Of a DNA stretch of 64,000 nucleotides, positions 8,637-16,872 are shown one piece after another. Numbering within the stretch: position 1 is the stretch's first letter; every line of letters begins with the position of its first letter. A program made the position numbers and the translations under genes. The DNA comes from Hymenobacter nivis (GTDB lineage Bacteria > Bacteroidota > Bacteroidia > Cytophagales > Hymenobacteraceae): NCBI RefSeq assembly GCF_003149515.1, contig NZ_CP029145.1:496001-560000 (forward strand), read 5' to 3'. The notes beneath the pieces are model-generated. The model was not told the origin of the DNA, did no database searches, and saw nothing but the letters and a program-made list of their open reading frames with translations.

Positions 8637-9367
8637 TATAAAAGAACGGCGGCCAGCACGAAGTCGGCGATGAGGATGGCGATAATGGAATTGGTAACGG
8701 CGCCGGTGCTGGCCGCGCCCACTTCCAGGGCCCCACCCGTGGTATTGAACCCCTTGAAGGAGGAGATGCCCGAGATTAAAAACGCAAAAACTACCGATTT
8801 AATCAGCGCGAATACGATGTTGTAGGGCACGAAATCCTCGCGGATGCCTTCGATGAAGTCCTGCGGGGCTATGGCGCCGGTGAGCGTGCCAGCCAAGTAG
8901 CCCCCCAGAATGGATAGTACCATCGCCAGAACAACGAGCAGCGGGAACATGAGGATGGCTGCCAACATGCGCGGAAACACCAGGTACGAGGTCGAGTTGA
9001 TGCCCATTACTTCCAGGGCCGACACCTGCTCGGTGATGCGCATGGTGCCCAGGCCCCCGGCGATGCTGCTGCCCACCTTGCCCGCCAGCACGATGCAGGT
9101 GATGGTGGGGGCCAACTCCAGAATTGTCATCTCGCGCACCATGTAGCCGATGGTAGCCTTGGGAATGAGCGGGTTGGTGAGGTTGTAGGCAATCTGCACG
9201 CAGGTTACGGCCCCGATAAAGGCCGACACAATGGCGACGATAAACACCGAATCGACGCCGATGAGTATGGCCTCGTCAACGGTGCGGGCCCAGAGCACCG
9301 CCATTCGTTCACGCCGGACGAGCATACTTTGCAGGAAAAGGATAAACTTGCCAAAAGTTGTAAACAT
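8636..9367 (-). CDS. mlaE: ABC transporter permease, MlaE type
   Basis: A 243-residue MlaE/DUF140 permease with about five membrane segments. It contains the EMGINSTSYLVFPR-like coupling region (VMGINSTSYLVFPRMLA) and the FLISGISSFKGFNTTGGA motif that marks the family. It pairs with MlaF encoded downstream. The ATG at 9367 (MFTTFGKFILF) matches the family start and leaves 53 bp to the divergent dehydrogenase gene; the longer frame to 9469 would overlap that gene. Confidence 0.93.
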   Translation of the reverse strand: MFTTFGKFILFLQSMLVRRERMAVLWARTVDEAILIGVDSVFIVAIVSAFIGAVTCVQIAYNLTNPLIPKATIGYMVREMTILELAPTITCIVLAGKVGSSIAGGLGTMRITEQVSALEVMGINSTSYLVFPRMLAAILMFPLLVVLAMVLSILGGYLAGTLTGAIAPQDFIEGIREDFVPYNIVFALIKSVVFAFLISGISSFKGFNTTGGALEVGAASTGAVTNSIIAILIADFVLAAVLL

Positions 9368-9420
9368 AAAGTCAGGTGCGGAGCGATAAGGGATAACGGG
9401 ATAACAACCGGGCGCGCGAA

Positions 9421-10182
9421 ATGCTGCCGGGCAGCTTACGTAAAAACCAGAAAAACGAAGTGGAAGCAAACCAAAATTTAGTCGTCGTCACCGGCGGTAC
9501 CAAAGGTATTGGCCGGGCCCTAGTGTTGCGCTTTGCCCGGGCCGGCTACGCGGTGGCCACCTGCGCCCGCGCCGCCAGCGAGCTGGCCGTGCTGGCCACC
9601 ACCGTGGCGCACCACGTGCCCGGGGCCGTGCTGCATACCCTCCCCGCCGATCTGGCCGACCCAGCCGGCTGCGCGCGCTTCGCCGACTTTGTGCTGGCCC
9701 AGCCGGGTACGCTGGCCGCCGTGGTGCACAACGCCGGGGCCTTTGCGCCGGGCCGCCTGCAAGACGAGCCCGCCGACGGCTCGCAGCTGCGCCAGCTGCT
9801 GGCCGTAAACTTACTCAGCGCCTACGACCTCACGCGGGCGTTGCTGCCCGCGCTCATCCGGCAGGGCAGCGGGCACATTTTCACGCTCTGCTCCACGGCC
9901 AGCATTACGGCCTACCCCACGGGCGGCTCCTACGGCATCGCCAAGCACGCCCTCTACGGCTTCACCCGCAACCTGCGCGAAGAGCTTAAGGACCAAGGTA
10001 TCCGGGTAACGGCCGTGCTGCCTGGGGCCACCCTCACCGCCAGCTGGGAAGGCGTGGACCTGCCCGCCGAACGCTTCATCCGGGCCGACGACGTGGCCGA
10101 GGCCATCTTCGGGGCCTTTAGCCTCTCGCCCCAGGCCGTGGTCGAAGAGCTGCTAATTCGGCCCCAGCTGGGCGACATTTAA
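9421..10182 (+). CDS. Short-chain dehydrogenase/reductase
   Basis: A 253-residue classical SDR. The cofactor-binding TGGTKGIG is followed by NAGAF (NNAG-type) and the catalytic Ser/Tyr-x-x-x-Lys set (CSTASI ... YGIAK). Such enzymes use NAD(P)H to reduce or oxidise carbonyl/hydroxyl groups; the substrate cannot be told. Start: ATG 9421 is used, but the first 13 residues precede the fold, and GTG 9460 (VEANQNLVVVTGG) is an equally good start. A second SDR gene follows 100 bp downstream, suggesting related duties or simple clustering. Confidence 0.88.
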   Translation: MLPGSLRKNQKNEVEANQNLVVVTGGTKGIGRALVLRFARAGYAVATCARAASELAVLATTVAHHVPGAVLHTLPADLADPAGCARFADFVLAQPGTLAAVVHNAGAFAPGRLQDEPADGSQLRQLLAVNLLSAYDLTRALLPALIRQGSGHIFTLCSTASITAYPTGGSYGIAKHALYGFTRNLREELKDQGIRVTAVLPGATLTASWEGVDLPAERFIRADDVAEAIFGAFSLSPQAVVEELLIRPQLGDI

Positions 10183-10281
10183 CCGGGGCCCCGGGGCGCG
10201 GCGGCACCGGGGCCGTTACTTTGCTGTCCGGACCCCGCCCGCGTTGCGGTGGGGCCCCCGCATTATTTTTAAAAGTACCCT

Positions 10282-10980
10282 ATGGACTTAACCGGTAAAA
10301 TCGCCATCGTTACGGGCCCCGCCAAGGGCATCGGCCGCGCTACTGCCGAGGCGCTACTGCAAAAAGGGGCCCTGGTGGCCGGCTGGGGCCGCACCGCGCC
10401 CGAGGGCCTGGACCACGAGCGGTTCCAGTTCTTCGAGTGCGACGTGCGCGACGAGCACGACGTGGCCGAGGCCCTCACTAATACCCAGCGCGAACTGGGC
10501 CCTGAAATCCACGTGCTGGTGAACAATGCCGGTGTAGGCGTGATGGGCGACGTGGACGGCTTCGACAGCGCCGACTGGCAGTTGATGTTCGAAACCAACG
10601 TGAACGGGCCGTTTTTCTGCACCCGGGCCGTATTGCCCCAGATGAAAAAGCAGCAGGCTGGCCACATCGTCAACGTGGCCTCGCTGGCCGGCACGGTGGG
10701 CACCGAGGGTATGGCGGGCTATTGCGCCACCAAGTTTGCGTTGCGTGGTTTCTCCGAGGCGCTGTTTAAGGAACTGCGGCCCGACGGTATCCGCGTCACC
10801 TGCATCATGCCTGGCTCGGTCGAAACTAACTTCAACGGCGGCCACCCCGGGGCCCAACCCAACCCCCACAAGATGCAGCCCGAGGATATTGCCGCCGCCA
10901 TTGTGCACGCCCTGGAAGCCTCCGCGGCCACAATGGTATCGGAAATCCAGCTCCGACCAGCGCAGGTAAAGAAAAAGTAG
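10282..10980 (+). CDS. Short-chain dehydrogenase/reductase
   Basis: A 232-residue SDR starting MDLTGKIAIVTGPAKGIG. NNAGVG and the catalytic SLAG ... YCATK are in place. It resembles 3-ketoacyl-ACP reductase-like and sorbitol/serine-type dehydrogenases of about 230-240 residues, but no specific substrate is justified. It is not close in sequence to the SDR at 9421. Confidence 0.88.
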   Translation: MDLTGKIAIVTGPAKGIGRATAEALLQKGALVAGWGRTAPEGLDHERFQFFECDVRDEHDVAEALTNTQRELGPEIHVLVNNAGVGVMGDVDGFDSADWQLMFETNVNGPFFCTRAVLPQMKKQQAGHIVNVASLAGTVGTEGMAGYCATKFALRGFSEALFKELRPDGIRVTCIMPGSVETNFNGGHPGAQPNPHKMQPEDIAAAIVHALEASAATMVSEIQLRPAQVKKK

Positions 10981-10990
10981 GCGCTACGCT

Positions 10991-11066
10991 AGTTGCTCGT
11001 TGTCAGTTGTTAGGGCGGTACCTGGTTAACTGATAACTGGCAACGAGCAACTGACAACTAATAACT
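10991..11066. repeat. Family D inverted repeat, copy 1
   Basis: Arms AGTTGCTCGTTGTCAGTTGT and CAACGAGCAACTGACAACTA flank a short centre (GGTTAACTGATAACTG). It sits directly before gldA. The same arms recur at 28301-28500 around a different, longer centre. Confidence 0.7.
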
Positions 11067-11069
11067 AAA

Positions 11070-11978
11070 ATGGTAGAAATAGAGCACCTGAGTAAAATCT
11101 ACGGTACCCAGAATGCCGTGGACGACATCAGCTTCGTGGCGGGCAAGGGCGAGATTGTGGGCTTCCTGGGGCCCAACGGGGCGGGCAAGAGCACGACCAT
11201 GAAAATTGCCACCGGCTACCTGCCGCCCAGCGCCGGCACTGTGCGCGTGGCCGGCTACGACGTGCAAACCGAGAGCCTGGCCGTGCGCCGCGAAGTAGGC
11301 TACCTGCCCGAGCATAACCCGCTCTATCTGGATATGTACGTGCACGAGTACCTCGAATTCATCGGGGCGGTGCACGGCCTGCGGGGCCCCGGCCTGCGCA
11401 ACCGCGTGGCCGAGCTGGTGCGCCGCGTGGGCCTCAGCCGCGAGCAGAACAAGCAAATTGGGGCCCTGAGCAAAGGCTACCGCCAGCGCGTGGGCCTCGC
11501 CCAGGCGCTGCTGCACGATCCCAGCGTGCTCATCCTCGACGAGCCCACCACGGGCCTCGACCCCAACCAAATCCAGGAAATACGGGAGCTGATTCGGGAA
11601 GTGAGCCACGACAAAACGGTAATTTTTAGCACCCACATCCTGCCCGAAGTCACAGCTCTGTGTTCGCGGGTCATCATCATCAGTCGGGGCAAGCTGGTGG
11701 CTGACAGTCCGGTGGCCGAGCTGGCCGCCCGCGCCGCCGGCGAAACCGTCGTCCGTGCTGAGTTTGAGGGCCCTGTGGACACGGCCCGGCTGGCCCGGCT
11801 GCCCGGCGTGCGCAGCGTGGAGGCGGGCCCCGGCGGCCTCGTCAGCCTGCGCAGCGCGCCCGATACCGACTTGCGCGGCGCCATTTCGCGCCTCGCCGCC
11901 CAGGAAGGCTGGGTGCTACTTGGGCTTCGGCAGGAGCAGCAGTCGCTGGAGGCGGTGTTTGGGGAGCTGACGAAGTAG
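11070..11978 (+). CDS. gldA: Gliding motility ABC transporter ATPase GldA
   Basis: A 302-residue ABC ATPase with Walker A GPNGAGKST, signature LSKGYRQRVGLAQALLHD and Walker B VLILDEPTTGLDP. The sequence pattern GYLPEHNPLYLDMYVHEYLEF is typical of GldA. The context is decisive: gldF and gldG homologues follow on the same strand. In Flavobacterium, GldA, GldF and GldG form an ABC transporter needed for gliding; its substrate is unknown. A family A palindrome separates it from gldF. Confidence 0.93.
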   Translation: MVEIEHLSKIYGTQNAVDDISFVAGKGEIVGFLGPNGAGKSTTMKIATGYLPPSAGTVRVAGYDVQTESLAVRREVGYLPEHNPLYLDMYVHEYLEFIGAVHGLRGPGLRNRVAELVRRVGLSREQNKQIGALSKGYRQRVGLAQALLHDPSVLILDEPTTGLDPNQIQEIRELIREVSHDKTVIFSTHILPEVTALCSRVIIISRGKLVADSPVAELAARAAGETVVRAEFEGPVDTARLARLPGVRSVEAGPGGLVSLRSAPDTDLRGAISRLAAQEGWVLLGLRQEQQSLEAVFGELTK

Positions 11979-12000
11979 CTATGGATTAAAAAATATAAGG

Positions 12001-12090
12001 CCGTCATGCTGAGCGCAGCCGAAGCATCTCTCCCACAGCAGTAATTAATTAGTCAGCGGGAGAGATGCTTCACTGCGCTCAGCATGACGG
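12001..12090. repeat. Family A palindromic repeat, copy 3 (between gldA and gldF)
   Basis: Well-conserved copy: arms CCGTCATGCTGAGCGCAG / CTGCGCTCAGCATGACGG (one mismatch region) plus GAAGCATCTCTCCC / GGGAGAGATGCTTC. It sits in the 138-bp gap of the gldAFG set. An ATG at 12084 lies inside the repeat and should not be taken as the gldF start. Confidence 0.85.
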
Positions 12091-12116
12091 CCTTTCGTAA
12101 CGGGTTCAAGAATACA

Positions 12117-12842
12117 ATGCTAACAATCCTCAATAAAGAATTCAACGCCTTCCTGAACTCCGCCGTTGCCTATGTGGTGCTCGGCGTGTTTCTGGTGGCG
12201 ACGGGCCTGTTCGTCTGGGTGTTCCCCGACAGCAGCATCCTCGATTATGGGTTTGCCGACTTGCAGACGCTGTTTTCGCTGGCCCCCTGGCTGTTCCTGT
12301 TCCTGATTCCGGCCATCACCATGCGCACGTTTGCCGAGGAGAAAAAGGCCGGCACCATCGAGCTGCTGCTGACGCGCCCGCTCACCGACGGCCAGATTAT
12401 CGGCGGTAAGTACCTGGCCTGTTTGCTGCTGGCGCTGCTGGCGCTGGTGCCTACGCTGCTCTACTACTTCTCGGTGTACCGGCTGGGCAGCCCCCCCGGC
12501 AACATCGATTCGGCGGCTACCGTGGGCTCGTACCTGGGGCTGGCGCTGCTGGCGGCGGTATTTGCGGCGGTGGGCATTCTGGCTTCGGCCCTCACGCGCG
12601 ACCAGATTATTGCCTTCCTGGTGGCCGTGGTGGGGTGCTTCCTGCTGTATTCGGGCTTCGATTCGCTGGCCTCGGTGCTCGATGGCAGCGCGGCCTACTA
12701 CGTGAGCCAGCTCGGCATCGCGGCCCACTACCGCGACCTCAGCAAGGGCTTGGTGGACTCGCGCGACGTATTGTACTTTTTGAGTGTGGTGGCCGTGGCG
12801 CTGCAAGCCACGCGGTTGGTTTTGCGCAGCCGCAACTGGTAA
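12117..12842 (+). CDS. gldF: Gliding motility ABC transporter permease GldF
   Basis: A 241-residue ABC-2 type permease with six predicted membrane segments, starting MLTILNKEFNAFLNSA. The segment MRTFAEEKKAGTIELLLTRPL is the conserved cytoplasmic loop of this class. It forms the membrane channel with GldG, driven by GldA. The stop TAA abuts the gldG ATG with no gap, so the two are translationally coupled. Confidence 0.93.
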   Translation: MLTILNKEFNAFLNSAVAYVVLGVFLVATGLFVWVFPDSSILDYGFADLQTLFSLAPWLFLFLIPAITMRTFAEEKKAGTIELLLTRPLTDGQIIGGKYLACLLLALLALVPTLLYYFSVYRLGSPPGNIDSAATVGSYLGLALLAAVFAAVGILASALTRDQIIAFLVAVVGCFLLYSGFDSLASVLDGSAAYYVSQLGIAAHYRDLSKGLVDSRDVLYFLSVVAVALQATRLVLRSRNW

Positions 12843-14579
12843 ATGGAAACGACGACCAACGACCACCTGCCCGCTCCCGGGGCCCCCGCTGTGCCCTCGC
12901 GCAAGCGGGCCGACTTGCTGCGTTTCGCCGCCGTGCTGGGGGCCCTACTGCTGCTGAATTTCCTCGGCCAGCGCCTATTTTTTCGCCTCGACCTTACCGA
13001 GGAAAAGCGCTACACGATGGCCCCGGCAACCAAAAAGCTGCTCTCCGATTTAAAAGAGCCGGTCACCATCACCGTGTACCTCACCGGCGATTTTCCGCCC
13101 GCCTTCCGCCGCCTGGAGCAGGGCGTGCGCGAAACGCTGAACGAGTTCAAGGTGTACGGCGGGGCCAACCTGAACTACATTTTCATCGACCCCAGCGCGG
13201 GCAGCACCGAGGCCAACCGCAACAAGTTCTACCAGACGCTCTTTAAAAAAGGCCTGAAACCCACCAACCTGGGGGCTACCGAAAACGGCAAGCGCGTCGA
13301 GAAAATCATCTTCCCCTGGGCCGTGGTGAGCGTGGGCGGCAAGGAGAAAAACGTGCTGCTGCTGCGCGGCAGCCAAACCGCCGCGCCCGACGTGCGCCTC
13401 AACCAAAGCATTGAGGGCCTGGAGTATGAGCTGGCCAGTACCGTGCGCAACCTGGTGCCCGGCCGCCGCAAGATCATCGGCGTGGTGCAGGGCCACGGCG
13501 AGCTGACCAACGCCGAAGCGGGCGACATATTAGGGGCCTGGCAGCAGCAGTACGACGTGTACCGCGTGAACCTCAGCCAAATGCCCGACCTGCGGGCCCT
13601 AGACGCTATTGTGGTGGCCCAGCCCAAATCGCCGTATTCGGAGGCAGAGAAATTTAAACTCGACCAGTTCATCACTCAGGGCGGCCGGGCGCTGTTTTTC
13701 GTCGATGCTCTGCGCGTGGACCTCGACAGCGTGAGCCGTAACGGCGTCGCCCTGGCCACGCCTTACAACCTGAACCTTGACGACCTCCTCTTCAAGTACG
13801 GCCTACGCCTGAACCAGAACCTCGTGCTCGACCTAAACTCGGGCCAAATCCCGCTGGTGACGGGCATGGAGGGCAATAAGCCTAAAATTGAGCCCATGCC
13901 CTGGCAGCTCTACCCGCTGATTAACAAGTTCAGCGCGCACCCCATCACCCGCAACCTCGACGCGGTGTACCTCAAGTTTGCCGGTAATCTCGACACGGTG
14001 AAGGCCGTGGGCGTGCGCAAAACGGCCCTCATGACCACCTCGCGCTACACCCGCGTGCTGCCCGCCCCGGTGCCCATCAACTTCAACGACGCCCGCCTCG
14101 AGCCCAACCCCAAGCTCTACCAGAACGGTTTCCAGCCGGTGGCCTACCTGCTCGAAGGCCAGTTCAAGTCGCTGTTTGCCAACCGCACGCGGCCCGGCAC
14201 CATGCAGTACCAGCCCGAGAAAAACGCCCAGGCCAAGCCCAGCAAAATCCTGGTCATCTCCGACGGCGACTTCATCCGTAGCGAAATCGACCAGAAGACC
14301 GGCCGCCCCCTGCGCCTGGGCTTCGACCGCCTCGCCAACACCGAATTCGCCAACCGCGAGCTGGTCCTGAACGCCACCGATTACCTGCTCGACGACACCG
14401 GCCTCATTGCCGTCCGCGGCAAGCAAATCACCCTCCGCCCCCTCGACAAAGTGCGCCTCGCCGAGGAGCGCCGCCGCTGGCAAATCCTCAACCTGGGGGC
14501 CCCACTGGTTATACTGGGCCTGTTCGGGGCCCTGCGCGCCTGGCGGCGCAAGCGGCGGTACGCGGGTTTCGCGGCGTAA
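12843..14579 (+). CDS. gldG: Gliding motility-associated ABC transporter protein GldG
   Basis: A 578-residue protein with an N-terminal membrane segment (about 25-45, AAVLGALLLLNFLGQRLFF), a large ABC-type uncharacterised (DUF4350-like) domain beginning RLDLTEEKRYTMAPATKKLL, and a C-terminal membrane helix (LVILGLFGALRAW) followed by basic residues. Length and layout fit GldG. It acts with GldF and GldA. No clear terminator is visible after the stop; the GC-rich region ends abruptly here and an AT-rich gap follows. Confidence 0.93.
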   Translation: METTTNDHLPAPGAPAVPSRKRADLLRFAAVLGALLLLNFLGQRLFFRLDLTEEKRYTMAPATKKLLSDLKEPVTITVYLTGDFPPAFRRLEQGVRETLNEFKVYGGANLNYIFIDPSAGSTEANRNKFYQTLFKKGLKPTNLGATENGKRVEKIIFPWAVVSVGGKEKNVLLLRGSQTAAPDVRLNQSIEGLEYELASTVRNLVPGRRKIIGVVQGHGELTNAEAGDILGAWQQQYDVYRVNLSQMPDLRALDAIVVAQPKSPYSEAEKFKLDQFITQGGRALFFVDALRVDLDSVSRNGVALATPYNLNLDDLLFKYGLRLNQNLVLDLNSGQIPLVTGMEGNKPKIEPMPWQLYPLINKFSAHPITRNLDAVYLKFAGNLDTVKAVGVRKTALMTTSRYTRVLPAPVPINFNDARLEPNPKLYQNGFQPVAYLLEGQFKSLFANRTRPGTMQYQPEKNAQAKPSKILVISDGDFIRSEIDQKTGRPLRLGFDRLANTEFANRELVLNATDYLLDDTGLIAVRGKQITLRPLDKVRLAEERRRWQILNLGAPLVILGLFGALRAWRRKRRYAGFAA

Positions 14580-14920
14580 AAACAAATAAATATTATATTT
14601 GCACTATACATGCTCAATTGCGAGTATCAAATGCCTTGGTTGGCTGGTTTATTTGAAAGATGGGCACGCGCATGAAGTTGTTGTGATAATTCTGTCAGAA
14701 CTTTTCACTTTATCAAAAATGGGAACTATGAAAGAACTAATCAACAAAATCAGCATTCACCTGATGTTCTCAGGTCTTCTAACAAGCTTGGGATGCATGA
14801 TAATAGACGCTGGTGGGCAGGCCATTCCCCTCGACAGGTTGTTCCAGCTAAACTTTGATTGCAGTGCTTCAAATAGATTAGTTAGCTAGGGAGTGGATGA
14901 GGTTCGATTCCTCGGCCTGT
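14580..14920. other. AT-rich gap with a tRNA-like 3' end
   Basis: About 340 bp much richer in A+T than the flanks. A frame from 14728 (ATG AAA GAA CTA) could give a 53-residue peptide but has no support. Bases 14833-14922 end with a good T-arm (GAGG TTCGATT CCTC) and an acceptor-like GCCTGTC that pairs with GACAGGT at 14833, yet no D-arm or anticodon arm can be folded between them. It may be a decayed tRNA or the trace of an integration site. Confidence 0.4.
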
Positions 14921-14923
14921 CGC

Positions 14924-14961
14924 AAAAAAGCACTGCTTAGTTATAAGCAGTGCTTTTTTTT
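14924..14961. terminator. Intrinsic terminator
   Basis: Stem AAAAGCACTGCTTA / TAAGCAGTGCTTTT with a GTTA loop and long T-run. It lies right after the tRNA-like 3' end (plus strand) and 33 bp after the stop of the small antitoxin-like gene (minus strand), so it can serve either. Confidence 0.88.
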
Positions 14962-14993
14962 GAAAAATCACCTCAGTTCTAGATTTGGCTAGA

Positions 14994-15173
14994 CTATCTA
15001 CGCCACGCTTTCACCAATGCTTCTACTTCTTCCTGCGTTTTAAATTCGCCGCGTTCAGCAGCAGCAAATCCTTCCTCTACCTTCTCAATAAAAATCAGGC
15101 GTTCGAATAAAGTATCTAAATCAAATGATTCGGATAGCGTAGCCATTGCTTGATTAACAGTTTCCTTAGTCAT
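14994..15173 (-). CDS. Small antitoxin-like protein, no toxin partner
   Basis: A 59-residue frame starting MTKETVNQAMATLSESF and ending EEVEALVKAWRR. It has the predicted all-helical shape and the signature ending (a Phe-Lys-Thr-x-Glu-Glu-Val-x-x-Leu-x-x-Trp pattern) seen in antitoxins of RelE/ParE-type modules: acidic helix, then T-Q-E-E-V and a terminal Trp. It starts 55 bp after the mtaB stop on the same strand and is followed by a terminator, with no toxin gene. It is less GC-rich than mtaB. Either an orphan antitoxin or another small regulator. Confidence 0.6.
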   Translation of the reverse strand: MTKETVNQAMATLSESFDLDTLFERLIFIEKVEEGFAAAERGEFKTQEEVEALVKAWRR

Positions 15174-15227
15174 GGCGAACGGCGTTTAGCTTTTGTTAAA
15201 GATAAGGAGCAAATAGCTTCTCAATGC

Positions 15228-16562
15228 CTACACCAAAATCCCAACTTCCTCCGCTTCCATCAGCCCCTGCGCGTTCACGGCGCTGAGGCGGAGGGCCCTG
15301 GTTTCGCCCACCAGCAGCGGGTCGTACTTGGCTACTACGCGGATGTAGTTGGGCGTGAAGCCTTCCATGCGGCCGTCCCGCACGTCGTCCTCGAAGAGAA
15401 CTTCGGTTTCCCGGCCCAGGTGTTCTTCGTAGAAGGCGCGCTTTTTCTTTTCCGAGAGGCTGCGCAGCTGAGTGGTGCGCGCGTGGCGCACTCGGTCTTG
15501 TACGCGGCCGGGCAGGGTGGGAGCCAGCGTATCGGGGCGCTCCGAATACGGGAATACGTGGAGGTAGCTGATTGGTAGCTTGTTGAGGAACTGGTAAGTG
15601 TCCAGGAAATCGGCGTCTGTCTCGCCTGGGAAGCCCACAATCACGTCCACGCCGATGCAGGCGTGCGGCATCAGCTCCTTAATGCGGGCCACGCGCTGGG
15701 CGTAGAGGTCGCGGCGGTAGCGGCGGCGCATCAGGCCCAGGATTTTATCAGACCCGCTTTGCAGCGGAATGTGGAAGTGGGGCATGAAGCGCCGCGAGGT
15801 CGCCACCGTCGTCAAAATCTCGTCCGTCAGCAAGTTGGGCTCGCAGCTGCTGATGCGGAAGCGGCGAATACCTGCAACTTTATCGAGCGCCGCCACCAGT
15901 TGGGTGAAGTCTTCGCGCCGCTCGCGCCCGGGGCCCTGGATGCCGAAGTCGCCCAGATTCACGCCAGTGAGCACGATTTCGGGTACGCCCTGGGCCGCCA
16001 AATCTTCCACCCGCGCCACCACGCTGGCGATGCTGCCCGAGCGGCTGCCGCCCCGCGCCAGCGGAATGGTGCAAAACGAGCACGAGTAGTCGCAGCCGTC
16101 CTGCACCTTCAGAAATGTGCGGGTGCGGTCGCCAAACGAGTGGGCCGGGTGAAATTCGGTGGCCGCCGAAATGGGGGAGGCCCGCACGTGGCCAGGGGCC
16201 CCGGCCGCCGGGCGCGGCAGGCCGGCAATGGTGTCGGCGAGCTGGAATTTCTCGGCCGCGCCAAGCACCGCGGCCACGCCGGGAATGTTGGAAATCTCCT
16301 CGGGCTTGAGCTGGGCGTAGCAGCCCACGATGGCCACGAAAGCCGCTGGGTTATGCTTCAGGGCCTGCTGCACCACCTTGCGGCACTTACGGTCGGCGTG
16401 GTCCGTGACGGAGCAGGTATTGATAACGTAGTAGTCGGCGCCGGCCTCAAAGGCCACCGGCCGGAAGCCCTTGTCCTCAAACTGCCGGCCAATAGCCGAC
16501 GTTTCGGAAAAGTTCAGCTTGCAGCCCAGCGTGTAAAAGGCGACGGATTGGGGAGTTGCCAT
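15228..16562 (-). CDS. mtaB: tRNA (N6-threonylcarbamoyladenosine(37)-C2)-methylthiotransferase MtaB
   Basis: A 444-residue radical-SAM methylthiotransferase. It has the N-terminal UPF0004 domain with conserved Cys (YTLGCKLNFSET; VINTCSVTDHADRKCR; VGCYAQ), the radical-SAM CxxxCxxC (GCDYSCSFCTIPLARG), and a C-terminal TRAM-like segment (ALRLSAVNAQGLMEAEEVG). It turns t6A37 into ms2t6A37 in tRNAs reading ANN codons. The ATG at 16562 (MATPQSVAFYTLGCK) is the family start; the upstream extension to 16691 is low-quality GC-rich read-through. Confidence 0.95.
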   Translation of the reverse strand: MATPQSVAFYTLGCKLNFSETSAIGRQFEDKGFRPVAFEAGADYYVINTCSVTDHADRKCRKVVQQALKHNPAAFVAIVGCYAQLKPEEISNIPGVAAVLGAAEKFQLADTIAGLPRPAAGAPGHVRASPISAATEFHPAHSFGDRTRTFLKVQDGCDYSCSFCTIPLARGGSRSGSIASVVARVEDLAAQGVPEIVLTGVNLGDFGIQGPGRERREDFTQLVAALDKVAGIRRFRISSCEPNLLTDEILTTVATSRRFMPHFHIPLQSGSDKILGLMRRRYRRDLYAQRVARIKELMPHACIGVDVIVGFPGETDADFLDTYQFLNKLPISYLHVFPYSERPDTLAPTLPGRVQDRVRHARTTQLRSLSEKKKRAFYEEHLGRETEVLFEDDVRDGRMEGFTPNYIRVVAKYDPLLVGETRALRLSAVNAQGLMEAEEVGILV

Positions 16563-16768
16563 AGCCCGCAAAGATACGGCCGGTGCTGCCGGGGCCCCCG
16601 CGCCGCATTGCTCTGGGCCGGTCAGTAGCGCGCCTCCCCAAAAACTGGTACGGCGACGGTGGGCGGACGCAGCTTTTGGGAACGGTTGCATGAAATTATG
16701 TACTTGACCAGTTTTTTAATTTTAGGACTTCTGGTCATAAAAAGCGTTTTTTTTAAATTATGCCTTGT

Positions 16769-16776
16769 ATTTTTGG
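16769..16776 (+). promoter_or_regulatory. TAnnTTTG promoter element P1 of glnN
   Basis: TATTTTTG, with an upstream run of T (16749-16755) at about the spacing of a -33 box. Lies 97 bp before the glnN ATG. Confidence 0.5.
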
Positions 16777-16805
16777 GTAGTTAATCAAAAAAGTTATCTG
16801 CCTTG

Positions 16806-16813
16806 TATCTTTG
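16806..16813 (+). promoter_or_regulatory. TAnnTTTG promoter element P2 of glnN
   Basis: TATCTTTG preceded by CTTG. It is one of two closely spaced -7 elements before glnN; tandem promoters would fit nitrogen control, but no operator is recognised. Confidence 0.6.
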
Positions 16814-16872
16814 CCCTGCCAATAAGTAGTTGTTTTTCAAAATCCCATACATTTTATAATTACTCGCTTCGC

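Noticed and set aside
12084..12116. Upstream ATG for gldF
   Set aside because: It lies inside the arm of a family A palindrome; the internal ATG at 12117 begins the conserved GldF sequence.
14599..14889. 96-codon frame in the AT-rich gap after gldG
   Set aside because: No recognisable family or ribosome-binding site, and it overlaps the tRNA-like structure; described as part of the gap instead.
14570..14925. tmRNA (ssrA) ending with the T-arm at 14900
   Set aside because: No tag-peptide frame ending in an Ala-Ala-stop is present, and no 5' half pairs with the acceptor strand at the expected distance.
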